A stretch of DNA of 64,000 nucleotides, taken from assembly GCF_963678635.1 (NCBI RefSeq), contig NC_087065.1, positions 58,988,754 through 59,052,753 of the forward strand, read 5' to 3'. This DNA comes from Symsagittifera roscoffensis (taxonomy: Eukaryota > Xenacoelomorpha > Acoela > Convolutidae). Made by a program: the position numbers and the translations under genes. Every line of letters starts with the position of its first letter. Within the stretch, counting starts at the first letter, position 1. The notes under the pieces were generated by a model that was given only the letters and a program-made list of their open reading frames with translations, was not told the DNA's origin and ran no database searches. This document shows, in pieces, positions 23,498-32,771 of the stretch.

Positions 23498-23930
23498 CTT
23501 GACCCACTAGTTTTGGGTATATTCTTTCCTTCACATGACCAGGGGGTGTCGTCAGCTGCCTGAACATCTTCACATGTTGTCCAATCGGCGCTCTCGTCGT
23601 CAGAAATCTTCCTGGTCTCTCTTCCCGATTCCCCTCATCATGATTCAATCTCACATCCTGCAATGGTCTCGCGTTCACTGGTCCCATTGTGTTTTTAGAG
23701 GGCAGTCCCTCTAGGTCAGCACATCTCAAGGCCGCCGTGGAGTTGAAATGTATGCTAGCGGCTATCAACCAGTCTACGCCGGTTATCGAGTACAACCTGC
23801 TGACGGATAGCGTCGCTCCATTCAGCATCCTCCTTGCCTCTTCGATGAAGCTTACCCTCTGGAGATCCAGCTTCATTAGTTCGTCTTTGTATACATGCCA
23901 GGGAGATGGTATGGGTCTTGACCACATCAT
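23448..23930 (-). pseudogene. ORF2-A, conserved N-module preceding the second SGNH-like domain
   Basis: 160 codons. The diagnostic block is SIHFNSTAALRCADLEG followed by MGPVNARPL, aligning with ETHFSRAKIMETADLTG and MGPINYRPL in element B. It overlaps the following block by 50 bp in a different frame (frameshift near 23.5 kb). Upstream, the same phase is open through 28 codons back to the TAA that ends the SGNH1 block, so the two were probably one continuous frame. No known domain was recognised. Confidence 0.55.
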
Positions 23931-24014
23931 CGAGCCTCTGCCCGGGCGTCTCTCCTCTCGACTGGTACTTGTCGTCTCCGATCTCGTGTCCGATCTATAC
24001 GTGCTGGCTGTCTC

Positions 24015-26006
24015 TTAGATTGGGTTGACAGGTCCTATTCTTCTCCTGGGATGGATAGTCCTCCTCATCGGCGCTTCTCCCAATCGATCCTGTACGTCTG
24101 TCCTTTGACCTGGTTCGCTGGAGCTCTGTTGTCTGTAGTTCGTGACGGCCGGGACCGTCCCCAAGCGTGTTTCCAGGCTAGGAGGCACAAAGGTGGTAAT
24201 CACCGCGTCATTCGCTGTTCCTTCTTCCTTCAGCACTCCTGTGTCAAAGAGTTCCGCCTCTAGCTCATCCAACCGCTCTTGGAAGACTCGATTCAACCAA
24301 GCCTGTCCTTCGATACTATCGAAGTGGATGCCGTCCGAAGTCAGTCTGGCCAGATCCATAGCTCTCAACTCATGTTCGATGTCCATGAGGATCATTCTTC
24401 CGGCATTCCTACTTGCGAGATTCCTCAAGATGTTATTCCACCTGACGACTCCTTCGTTGTGCCTTCTTCCTGCTGCTGTCAAGCTCCTCGTGTTCATTGG
24501 CAAAGTGCAAACGGTCAGTACCGCGCAATTGAATTTCTACCAGAGGGTAGTAAACAAACACACCATCATTGATTCCCATAGTGCTTCCTGCTCATCCGAA
24601 CCTCTGGAGATGTCATTCGTTCCAACCAGGATCATCACATTGGGGATCCTCCCTGGATTCATCAGTTCCACCATTCGATATAACTGGGCTATCGTCGCGC
24701 CTCCGAGGGCCATCACCGTGGTGACCCACGAGGTCCTCAAATTCGATAGTACTCTGACCAAGCTGTCTTTCAGTATCAGATGCGATGTCCCCAGTGGCGG
24801 TTGTTGCAGGTTTACTGCCGGGCTCCAAGTCGCTCGATTGAAGCAAGCTCTCGGATCTGTCTCCGGAACTCCCGTAAAATTATATCTCAATTGATTTTTC
24901 TTTTGTACGTCTATTACACGAGACACTTTCTTCGCTGGCATCTTCTGTATTCTTCTCTCTGGGGCCTTCGAGCTCCCCATGAGTGGCGTCACGTCACTTA
25001 TCCCCTGTCTGATCACGGTCTGGGAGAGTCGTACTCTGCCCGTGTCGTCGATCGTTCCATAGGGTGCGGTCACCGCGGAACCTGGCGCATTCTTGTTGGC
25101 GACCAGTCGTCCAGCTGTCTCTATCAGCTTCCTCAAGGTGTCACCAGGGCCCGGGATTGTCACTCGATCTGTCGCTGTCGGGAGCCGTGTCTCCGTTGTC
25201 TGACTCATTTCTCGAGGCGTCAAGAGCTCCATCGGGGGCTGCCCACGAGGAATACTCCTTGCAGGTATCACTTTCTCCACGGCCGTTGTCAACGCCATCT
25301 GTTCCGATCGCTCCTTGTAGTCCTGCCTCAAGCGCTCAATTTCTTGACCCTGCTTTTTATTGCAGTCTTCGAACAAGCTTTTCCACATGTCCCGATCTTC
25401 CTCCGTAATGAGCATGGTTTTGGTCATCCTGTCCAGCTCCCTTTTCGTCCTTTCCAGTTCATCCTTCATCCCATCCAGATCTTGCATGGTTTGGTTCGTC
25501 TGAACCTTTTGTCCTACTTTTGCCCTCCTTGGTGGCACAGCTGCTCTCAGTGGTGAACCAGACGATGCAGCCTCGCTGTTCATCTCCTGATGCATTCTCG
25601 TCAGCCCAGGTTTGGGCTTGGAGGGCATAGGCATTTCACCTGGTTGGTAAGTCCTAGAACTTCCCAATCCAGGCTCATTCGCCAAGTCACTCCCTGAGAG
25701 AGCCCCGTTTCTCCACCTCATCACTCTCATGTTCGGGCGGTCTAGAACTCCTCTCTCTCCATATGCTGCCATCAACAGGACTTCTGTGGGGCGGTGCCCA
25801 CGGTTGTCATGCCCCAAGATGTTGATCAGGGCGGTCAGCAACATGACTACCTCCGGGTCCTCCAGAGCAAAGTCTCGATGCATGAGCCGACGAGAGATCG
25901 CGTCGATCATCGGTCCTACATATGCCTCTGCCAGGTCCATCAATTCATCCAGGTTGAAATTGTCCATTCTTTTCTTCAAGTTCGATTCGATTTGATTTGA
26001 TTTCAA
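24015..26006 (-). pseudogene. ORF2-A, N-terminal coiled coil and SGNH (GDSL) hydrolase
   Basis: A 489-codon block (26006-24537) and a 162-codon block (24503-24015) share one phase, separated by a TAG at 24537. The N-terminal ~110 residues carry a conserved TEVLLMAAYG motif, and a Glu/Arg-rich coiled coil spans ~175-240. An SGNH hydrolase follows: block I is KDSL (413-416, the usual Gly replaced by Lys), block II LGGAT (434-438), block III GTND (462-465), and block V DGIHFD in the second ORF. SGNH/GDSL enzymes are serine esterases, so the triad here would be the Ser of block I with the Asp and His of block V. Esterase domains occur in ORF1 of some non-LTR retrotransposons, but this one lies downstream of an LTR-type pol. 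The gene is broken by the stop. Confidence 0.8.
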
Positions 26007-26366
26007 AGTTTTGACTCAAGTGAGCAATTAAATGATCAATCAGGATCTAGAAATGAAGTCACAAATATCACACTTGTCAGTTTATCCTTAACAGATATCG
26101 TTAAAATTTACTTAAAAACAGTTCAGATTAAAAAATATTTATCCTAAAATTTATTAAAATCAATCGGTCTCTAAAATTTTGGAATTCGACTTAAAATTGG
26201 ACAGTCCAAACTTTGGATCTATTCCTAAGATCGTCATTCAATTGTTCATGGTCACTAACTCCTTCTTACCCAAGAGCTTAATAACATAACACATAACATA
26301 ACATAACACACATATCACACATTACATACAACTTAGTCTTTAGCCTAACACCCTCTCGCACGTCAC
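26007..26366 (-). other. Pol/ORF2 spacer of element A
   Basis: 360 bp of AT-rich non-coding DNA between the macro-domain stop and the ORF2 start. It includes an imperfect (CATAA-CA)n tract at 26281-26330. Element B has a spacer at the same place (62749-63205) with different sequence. It may hold an internal promoter or splice acceptor for ORF2 expression, but no specific signal could be demonstrated. Confidence 0.5.
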
Positions 26367-27328
26367 TCAGCCTATACTTAAGTAATATTTCTTATGTAAA
26401 TATACTTGTATATTAGTATCAGAGAATATCACGTGTACAAGCGCGTACAATTCCCGAGGATGCAGTCGTCCTCTGTTCGGATCGTACACTGGAAGCGAGA
26501 GCTCCTTCACGTCCATTTCCACGAGGAAGTCCCTCAGCTTTGTCAAGGACAAGACTAGGTTCTCTGGGTCCACGTGCTGCTTCTCCGTCGCCCTCGTTAC
26601 CAAGAAGCATAGGTATTTTCCCGGTATCTGTGACGCCGCCGGAGGTAAGGCCGCTACGCCCCCTATCCCAGGTCTTTGCTTCCAAAAGAATTCCACGTTT
26701 TTGTATTCTCTCTCTAAATATGCCGCTAACGCTGTCCTAAAACTCATGTCTGCTGTGATTGCTATCGCACATGTTCTATTTGTGAGTATGAAATCACTGT
26801 CTGTTAGTATTATGTTACCTGAATATTCATTTGTTAAGTTAAAATATGACTCAACTACCCTCCCTATTTCAGGTTTCTTAGGTTCTTCGCCTGTTTCTGC
26901 TTCTAAGTCTCCTGTTTCTCTTGCTACTCTTAATTTTTTTATTATCAAGTTTTCAGTGTGGGTAAGTCCTACCCACACTCCCCGGACAAAAATATCCATC
27001 GACGTCCCCGTCGATCGCATACCGGGTATCAAGTCGAGGTTAGAAGCTGGAATGAGTAGTTGTCCTTCCTGGGCAGCCCAGGAAGGATCATCTCGTTCGG
27101 TCTTGATGTATTTCATGCTTTCTTGATCTACGTCTTGAATCGTGACGCTGGTCCCCTCTGGGTCCGAGGTCATTTCGTTCAGCCACTCTAAGACATGCAG
27201 GTTTGTCAAGTCTTGTTCATATGACTGCTGTTGCTCGTCGTCGAATTCTACCTCGGGTTTCGACCGGTCCTCGACACACTCATCATCGTGATCATCGACT
27301 ATGTCAATGTCTTGTGACAGAGTTATTT
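26367..27328 (-). pseudogene. Macro-domain-like C-terminal extension of Pol, element A
   Basis: The frame is open from a TAG at ~27.33 kb to a TAA after LSIG. Upstream of that TAG the same region joins the integrase C-terminus after a single frame change near 27.39 kb, so this was the C-terminal end of the Pol polyprotein. The last ~140 residues resemble the ALC1/TARG1 class of macro domains: GNIIL strand, AIAITADMSF, AAYLEREY helix, KYLCFLVTR strand, LTKLRDFL helix, ELSLPVYDPNRGRL, then a terminal strand-helix. By eye, the residues corresponding to TARG1 catalytic Lys84 and Asp125 are Arg and Gly, so an ADP-ribose binding or structural role is likelier than hydrolysis. A conserved 60-bp hairpin segment (26956-27015) lies inside. 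Confidence 0.6.
26956..27015 (-). promoter_or_regulatory. Conserved 60-bp double-hairpin segment, copy A
   Basis: 57 of 60 bases are identical to 63789-63848. On the minus strand a 7-bp stem with a GGGA (GNRA-type) loop (27015-26998) is followed by a U-rich spacer, then a perfect 9-bp stem with loop GGACU (26978-26956). The loop GGAC can pair with GUCC just upstream of that stem. It lies within the macro-domain reading frame. Function is unknown; an RNA structure or protein-binding site is plausible. Confidence 0.5.
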
Positions 27329-27379
27329 CCTAGAAACCCACTACTTCTTCCACTCTTTTCTTCAGATCTATCCTGTCCA

Positions 27380-28762
27380 CTACAAAGTCGTCACCGTTAG
27401 GTTATACTTTTTGCTTGGTCTTGTCCCATCATTCTGACGAGTCTGCATCGTGAACGGAAGATCCGGTTCCAAATTCTTGGGAACCTCTATCTGTTCGGGA
27501 TCCTGCCAATCCTCCTCTGCGTAGGGTAAGGTCTCATCGTCCGCTTCGATCACCTCGTTTGGATCCAAGTCCATTGGTGTATTTGTTCCTTCCTCTTTGA
27601 CTTCTTTTCCATCGTTCTTCTCCCTGGTGCCCTTCTCGTTGACTTCACAAGCAGGATCCATCATTAGATAATCCCCTTCTTCCATGTCTGCAGGTATACA
27701 ACAGTCTTCTGTCGATGGATTGTGTGGCTTAATGTTCTCGTAGTGGGCGGCTCGGCCAGTACTCAGTCTATAAAAGCGTCCCTCCTGGTGCACTTCTGTA
27801 ATAATGAAGGGTCCCCTCCACTTTTTTAGGAGCTTTTTCGTACCTTTCGGTGGTATAACGTTCTGAAATACCCATACGTAGTCTCCCACCGAGTAAGCTT
27901 TTGCACCAGCTGCTTTCTTGTCGAATCTTTTCCTCTGCCTTGCCTGTGCTTGCTGAGTATTTCGTCTACACAAATCGTTCAACTCCTGTTGACGTCTGAT
28001 CACATCCCTCACGTAGACCTGTGGAGACGTTTTCTTTCCCTCATATTCTGGGTAGAAAAAGGTTAAGGGTAAAGACTTTTCGTGTCCAGTTAGCATCATG
28101 TGTGGACTGACTCCGGTGGTGGAGTGTTGCGTGCTGTTATATAATCCCATCACCTGTGGAAGGTATCTGTCCCAATCGGTCATGTACCTGGAACAATATA
28201 CTCTCAGCATCGACACTAACGTCCTATTCTGTCTTTCCACTAAGCCATTCGTCTGAGGGTGGTATGTCGTGGAGTGAGCCTGAGCAACCTGTGAGCGTCT
28301 CATAAGCTCTTTCGTAAGCTCTCCTACGAAAGCTGTTCCATTATCCGATTGAAACGTCATCGGACAACCATGTCTCGCTATCCACGTATTGATCAGGTGG
28401 TCCCATGTCTCTTCCGCCGAGGCAGTTATGCAGGGCACGGCCTCTGCATACTTCGTAAAATGATCTATCATGACCAACACCTGATTATAACCACTGTCTG
28501 TCATGCATATCTTCTGGTGATCTATCTGCACCACCTAATTGAATGCAGACGACTCGATCGATTGTAAAGGAAATCGCAACTTCCTTGGATCCTTGACCTG
28601 TTGGCATGACAGACATGCTGTTACCCACTTCTCGCATGCCTTTTTCATTCCAGGCCACTCAAAGCGCTTCAGGATCCTCTGATATACTTTATCGATCCCC
28701 TGATGGCCCATCTGATCATGCGACCTGAATAATAGTTCTGTCTGATAGAGTTGCGGTAACAC
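27380..28762 (-). pseudogene. Integrase of element A (interrupted)
   Basis: The N-terminal block (28762-28535) holds an HHCC zinc finger: HDQMGH and CLSC. After an in-frame TAG (28535) the catalytic core follows: first Asp in VMIDHFTKYAEA, second Asp in QSDNGTAF, and Glu in NGLVERQNR. The C-terminal domain has the GPY/F-type module KWRGPF, diagnostic of Ty3/gypsy integrases, followed by an acidic tail with poly-Glu/Asp. The reading frame ends at 27380, but the adjacent frame continues into the macro-like extension, so the stop there is a frameshift artefact. The enzyme would insert cDNA into chromosomes; this copy is inactive because of the TAG and the frameshift. Confidence 0.9.
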
Positions 28763-29948
28763 TATCGCGTTATACTTTTATAGGACTCTGTCTTCCTCTC
28801 TTCTTTTGCAAGCCACAATCCCGTCCTTGTTCAAATATAACCTCCCTTCCTTCTGCATGAAGTACTGTCTCAGGATGCGATAGCTATCTTCCTCCAGGTC
28901 CCCTTTAGCCGGAGAACCATTCTCGATCCACCTTTTCAGGTTGCTTGTCATGCGATCATTTCTCTGCGCCCTGAGAAGATCCAGGGTCTGTATCTCACCT
29001 TCAAGTACGTCTTCATGACCTTCATCTGACTATTCAGCTCATTGGGCTGGTGTGGGTCTTCTTCCATCTTAACGCACCAAATCTTCGCCAGCGGCCGTGT
29101 TTCTTGCTTGAACGACTGAAGATCAGTCCTGACTACCTCTTTTTGTGGCAACAGACTTATCGAACGTTTCGATACCGCGTTTGTCTCCAAATCATCCGCT
29201 GCGTTGTCAAAGACTCTTTCGCTTGGTATAAGGTAGCGATCACTTTCAGGATTCTGGTACACCTCTCTGTCCAGATCCCTTGCCCGAGTTTCCACTAGTA
29301 GTGTGTGGATCGCTAGTTCGGACAGTTTGATCCCGAGCTCGAGTTCCTGTCTGAATAGGTGTGAATTCCTGAGTTTTAGGAATTGTCATCTGTTGAAGAG
29401 TTTGTGATGGAGTCTTTACGCTCATCCAGATCATGTCTGTGCCTTCTTCGCATCCATCTGAACTCCCCAAACAAAACATTGTTCTCCAGGTCCTGTTTTT
29501 CATCAGGAATTTTTTCATCTATCTCAGACTCCCCGGACAAACTTTCTTGTCCCGGGTGTTGATCTTGTGCTCGTTGGCTCTTCTTATTGTTCATCTCCCC
29601 GAACAAACAGTCTTGCAGCAGGTTTTGTTCTGCCTTTTAACCTTCTTTATCCTGGTCCACAAAGGTGACGGTTTTCCTTCGCGTACTGCTTCCCTTTTCT
29701 TACCGTCCGTAAGAAGTACTGGTTAAAATCTCGTGAGGTATTGTGTATACTAGTTGCTGAACTATTGTCCTACAATCCCTCTCGTTCTCTTCATGTTGTC
29801 GTCTGGACGGCATGATCTTCATCTTCTCACTGACTGCTGGCGATGCCACTGCTGCTGTCCACTCGGGGTCATCTCTGGTCACTTCTCTTTCTAACAATCC
29901 ACCCAGCATCCGCATCACCTGCGGTGTGACCTGCACCGTTTTATCTAA
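28763..29948 (-). pseudogene. RNase H-integrase linker (multiply frameshifted)
   Basis: Short overlapping frames (29936-29700, 29606-29376, 29518-29246, 29295-28948) together span a charged linker typical of the tether region of Ty3/gypsy Pol. It includes three imperfect peptide repeats with core L-[FS]-G-E (near 29595, 29535 and 29465) and an Arg/His-rich stretch (RWMRRRHRHD). Several frameshifts are needed to join the fragments, so it is non-functional here. Confidence 0.6.
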
Positions 29949-31168
29949 TTATGAGAGGCTGTTTATGCTCATGCGAGAGAGTTCTTGCTGGACCAGATTT
30001 GAGCGCAGCAACAGATCCAAGGGGACCGGGTCCTCCTTGGATAGGATCTTTATCTCGGCTGCTTTCTCTACAGGTAACTCAGGGTGTCCTGGAATTGGAT
30101 GTCCAGACTTGTCCAACCATCTCGTTAAGGGAAGCGCTTCATAAGTTTCTTTGTCCAGAAACGAGAATCCCTCCTTTATTTCCGCCTGATTGGCCTGCTT
30201 CTGCTCCAATCTTTCATAGAGCTCAGTTGTCTTACTGAGGCTGTCAGCATTCTGGTGTTTGTCACGCATCCTGTGCTCGATTATCATGTGGTAGCCATCT
30301 AATCTCACTATCCATCTACCAATATAACTCTGATCCATCGAGTAGGTCTTCAACCAGGATAACGCTCTGTTGTCCACGCGTAACTTTAAGGGAGCGCTCC
30401 CCAAGTATTGCAAACTACTGCAAACTATTGCAAACTATTGCAAACTACTGCAAACATACTGAAAGTGACTACTGCAAACATTTCTGCTTTTGGTGCGCCA
30501 TATTTCATCTCTGTGTCACTCAAGACCTTGCTGCCGTATGCAATGGGACGGATAACCGTTCTTCCTTTCCATTCTTGCTCTTGATGCAATATTCCTGAGA
30601 TGGCTAATACCGATGCGTCTGTGTCAAGAACATACATGCCCTTTTCTGTAGGCATGCCTAGCACTGGCGCTTCGCACAGTTCCCGCTTTATGGTCTCGAA
30701 GGCAACTTGTGCTTCATCGTTCCATTCGAACGTTTTCCCTTTGTTGCGCATTAGCTTCTGCATCGGATACACCTTGTCCGCATATCTTTTTATGAACTCC
30801 CGGTAGTAATTGGCAAACCCTAGGAAGCTCAGGAGCTGTGTGTCCGTTCTGGGAGCCTTCCATGTCAACACTGCTTCTACTGCCTCCGGGTCCGGCCTCA
30901 CACCATGCCTATCCACCATTCTTCCCAGGTACTTGATTGAATCCCTAAGGATTTCACATTTCGATGGTTTGCTCTTCAAGCCTGCTCTTTTCATGCATCC
31001 AAAGACCTCATCGAGCCGATCAATATGGTCTTTCAGGTTTGGTGTCGCTATGACCACGTCGTCCACGTAACACATCACGAGATTCCCGTACTTCTTGGTC
31101 ACCCTGTTCAAAGCCTGAGCCATCAGTCTTTGAAAAGTGGCCGTTGCATTGCACAAGCCGAAGGGCAT
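29949..31168 (-). pseudogene. RT palm/thumb and RNase H of element A
   Basis: The 31168-30425 frame starts at MPFGLCNATATFQRLM and contains the RT catalytic motif CYVDDVV, followed by the LGRMVDRHGVRPDPEAV thumb/connection and SFLGFANYYREFI, all classic for Ty3/gypsy RT. RNase H begins at VLDTDAS. It is interrupted at ~30.4 kb by a short tandem repeat and a frame change, then resumes (30413-29949) with RVDNRALSWL and HQNADSLSK. Catalytic Asp residues are visible but the domain is split. It continues into the linker. Confidence 0.92.
30407..30462. repeat. Short tandem repeat inside the RNase H region
   Basis: Five to six imperfect copies of the decamer TGCAAACTA(C/T) lie head to tail. They lie exactly where the RNase H frame breaks, so this looks like a slippage expansion that disrupted the gene. 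Confidence 0.8.
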
Positions 31169-31174
31169 CCTCTT

Positions 31175-31749
31175 CTACTGGTACAATCCCAATTCGCACG
31201 CGAATCCGGTTTTCTCTCTGTCCTTCTTCCGCAGAGGGACCTGCCAAAAGGCAGAACCCAAGTCCAATGTGGCGAAGAACTTGGCATCACCAAGCTTAGA
31301 GAGGCTCTCGTCTATTCGCGGTATCGGGTACGCATCTTTTATAGTTACCGCGTTCAAGTAACGAAATTCGCAACAAAACCTAAGCTGCCCCCTTTCTTTT
31401 TCGCCATTACTACCCCGCAAGCTTATGGCGATTTCGAGGGTTCGATCATGTCGTATTCAAGCAACATTTCTATTTCCGCTCGGCACGCTTCCGACTTGTG
31501 TGGCGTGATTCGTCTCGCGCCTTCTCTGTGCGGAACGGCACCTTCTTCCAGTTCAATTTCGTGTTCGACGAAGTTACAGCAACCGATATCCGCTTTATGT
31601 TTTGAAAATACTTCTGCGTTCCGATTTAAAACGTCCCGCAATTTTTCGAAATCTCCCTCATCTATTTTCCCTTTTAAATGTTCTATCTCTGGCAAAACCG
31701 GTTTGTCAGATTCTAGTTCATATGACAAGGGGCGTTCAGGAAAATTCAA
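31175..31749 (-). pseudogene. RT N-terminal (fingers/palm) fragments of element A
   Basis: The 31749-31423 frame ends in the typical entry motif YDMIEPSKSP. The 31420-31175 frame continues with GQLRFCCEFRYLNAVT, DAYPIPRIDESLSKL and FATLDLGSAFWQVPL, the conserved fingers and first palm motif (catalytic Asp in LDLGSAFWQ). A stop follows at GLYQ, one residue pair before MPFGLCNATA of the next block. At least one frame change or stop separates each block, so the RT is inactive. Confidence 0.92.
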
Positions 31750-31819
31750 GCAGCTTGATAAGCCGTCGTCCGTTTCGGATTGAAAAAAATTTATGAATAG
31801 ATTTTAATTCATTAATCCT

Positions 31820-32771
31820 CTATAAAACTTTATCTTTATTGGCATGATAAGGACAGTCTTTCACATTATGTTTGTTTAAATTTTGTGTCTCCTCATAGTC
31901 GGTCCTCATCGGCAAAGCGTAACCAAGCTTCTTTCCACGCTGGATTGAAACCGTGGTGTCCAGTGTGTTCAATAACACACTGACACACAGTCCGTTTCGC
32001 GTTACCGAGAATCTCCGGCCTAAAATCACCGAACTCTGACTATTTGGATTCGGTACTAAACAAACCTGTTTACTATCGCTTAACGAATTTAAATTTCTCA
32101 TTCTAAAAGTTGCCACTACAGCCTGTCCTGGCTGTAGTTTCACTTTTCTATCTAAAATTGGTACCTTGTTTTCGTCTGTTATTATCATATTAATTGGTTT
32201 CTTAACATACTTCCGGTCCGGGTTTCTAATCCGTATCAGACAGTTGTTCAAGTCAATCATCACGTCAAAATTCCGGACAAAATCTCTGCCAAGATGAATT
32301 GGTCGGCGTCGTCTAAATTCTCTACTACAGGAAGCTCATCCATAGATCTCGACCTCCCATGTGGAGAACTGTTATCGGCGTTCTTCCGGCTACGTAAATC
32401 GCTCCTCAATTGGCGGCGGCCAGTCGGAGATTCGTTGGAATTAGATCTTCCCTCGTGAAGCCCATTCTTTCCCAAGTTTTTATCGGCATCACACTCACTA
32501 CCGCTCCTGTGTCCAGAAGCCCTGTAACTCCGATTTTCGTTGCGTTGATGTCGAGCAGATGTGCGGTCACATTTGCTTCATACCCAATGGGTACTGCATC
32601 TTGTTCCATCATGGCGTCATGGCCTATCCTGCGGACTTTGAGTTCCTCCTCACCCAAATAGATCTGCCCCATTTGGTCACTATCTGTTGTTACATAAGTC
32701 CTAGTGTAGATACTGATTCCATCCACCTTCAGCATCACTTGATACGGCCCATAGAAATCCGTAGCGTCCAT
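31820..32771 (-). pseudogene. Aspartic protease region of element A
   Basis: The frame 32771-32406 contains the retropepsin active-site block GLLDTGAVVSVMP. It overlaps the gag frame by ~70 bp in a different phase, as expected at a gag-pol junction, though this could be either programmed or mutational. After two more frame changes (32475-32260, then 32263-31820) the flap/C-terminal part follows, with VVENLDDADQFIL and a post-protease domain rich in Asn/Arg. The enzyme would process the polyproteins by dimerising; here it is fragmented. Confidence 0.8.

Noticed and set aside
20489-24015. Programmed frameshifting between ORF2 fragments
   Set aside because: The phase changes fall at different places in elements A and B, and several coincide with slippage tracts, which indicates decay.
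17964-24539. Recoding of TGA (four of the six in-frame stops in ORF2-A are TGA)
   Set aside because: AMN1 terminates with TGA, other stops are TAG and TAA, and element B has different stop positions; ordinary mutational decay explains the pattern.
17964-26006. Retroviral envelope gene in the post-pol position
   Set aside because: No signal peptide, furin-type site, fusion peptide or C-terminal membrane anchor was recognised; SGNH motifs explain the conserved blocks.
26956-27015. Hammerhead-type ribozyme in the conserved hairpin segment
   Set aside because: A helix followed by GAAA-like sequence is present, but the CUGANGA core is absent on either strand.
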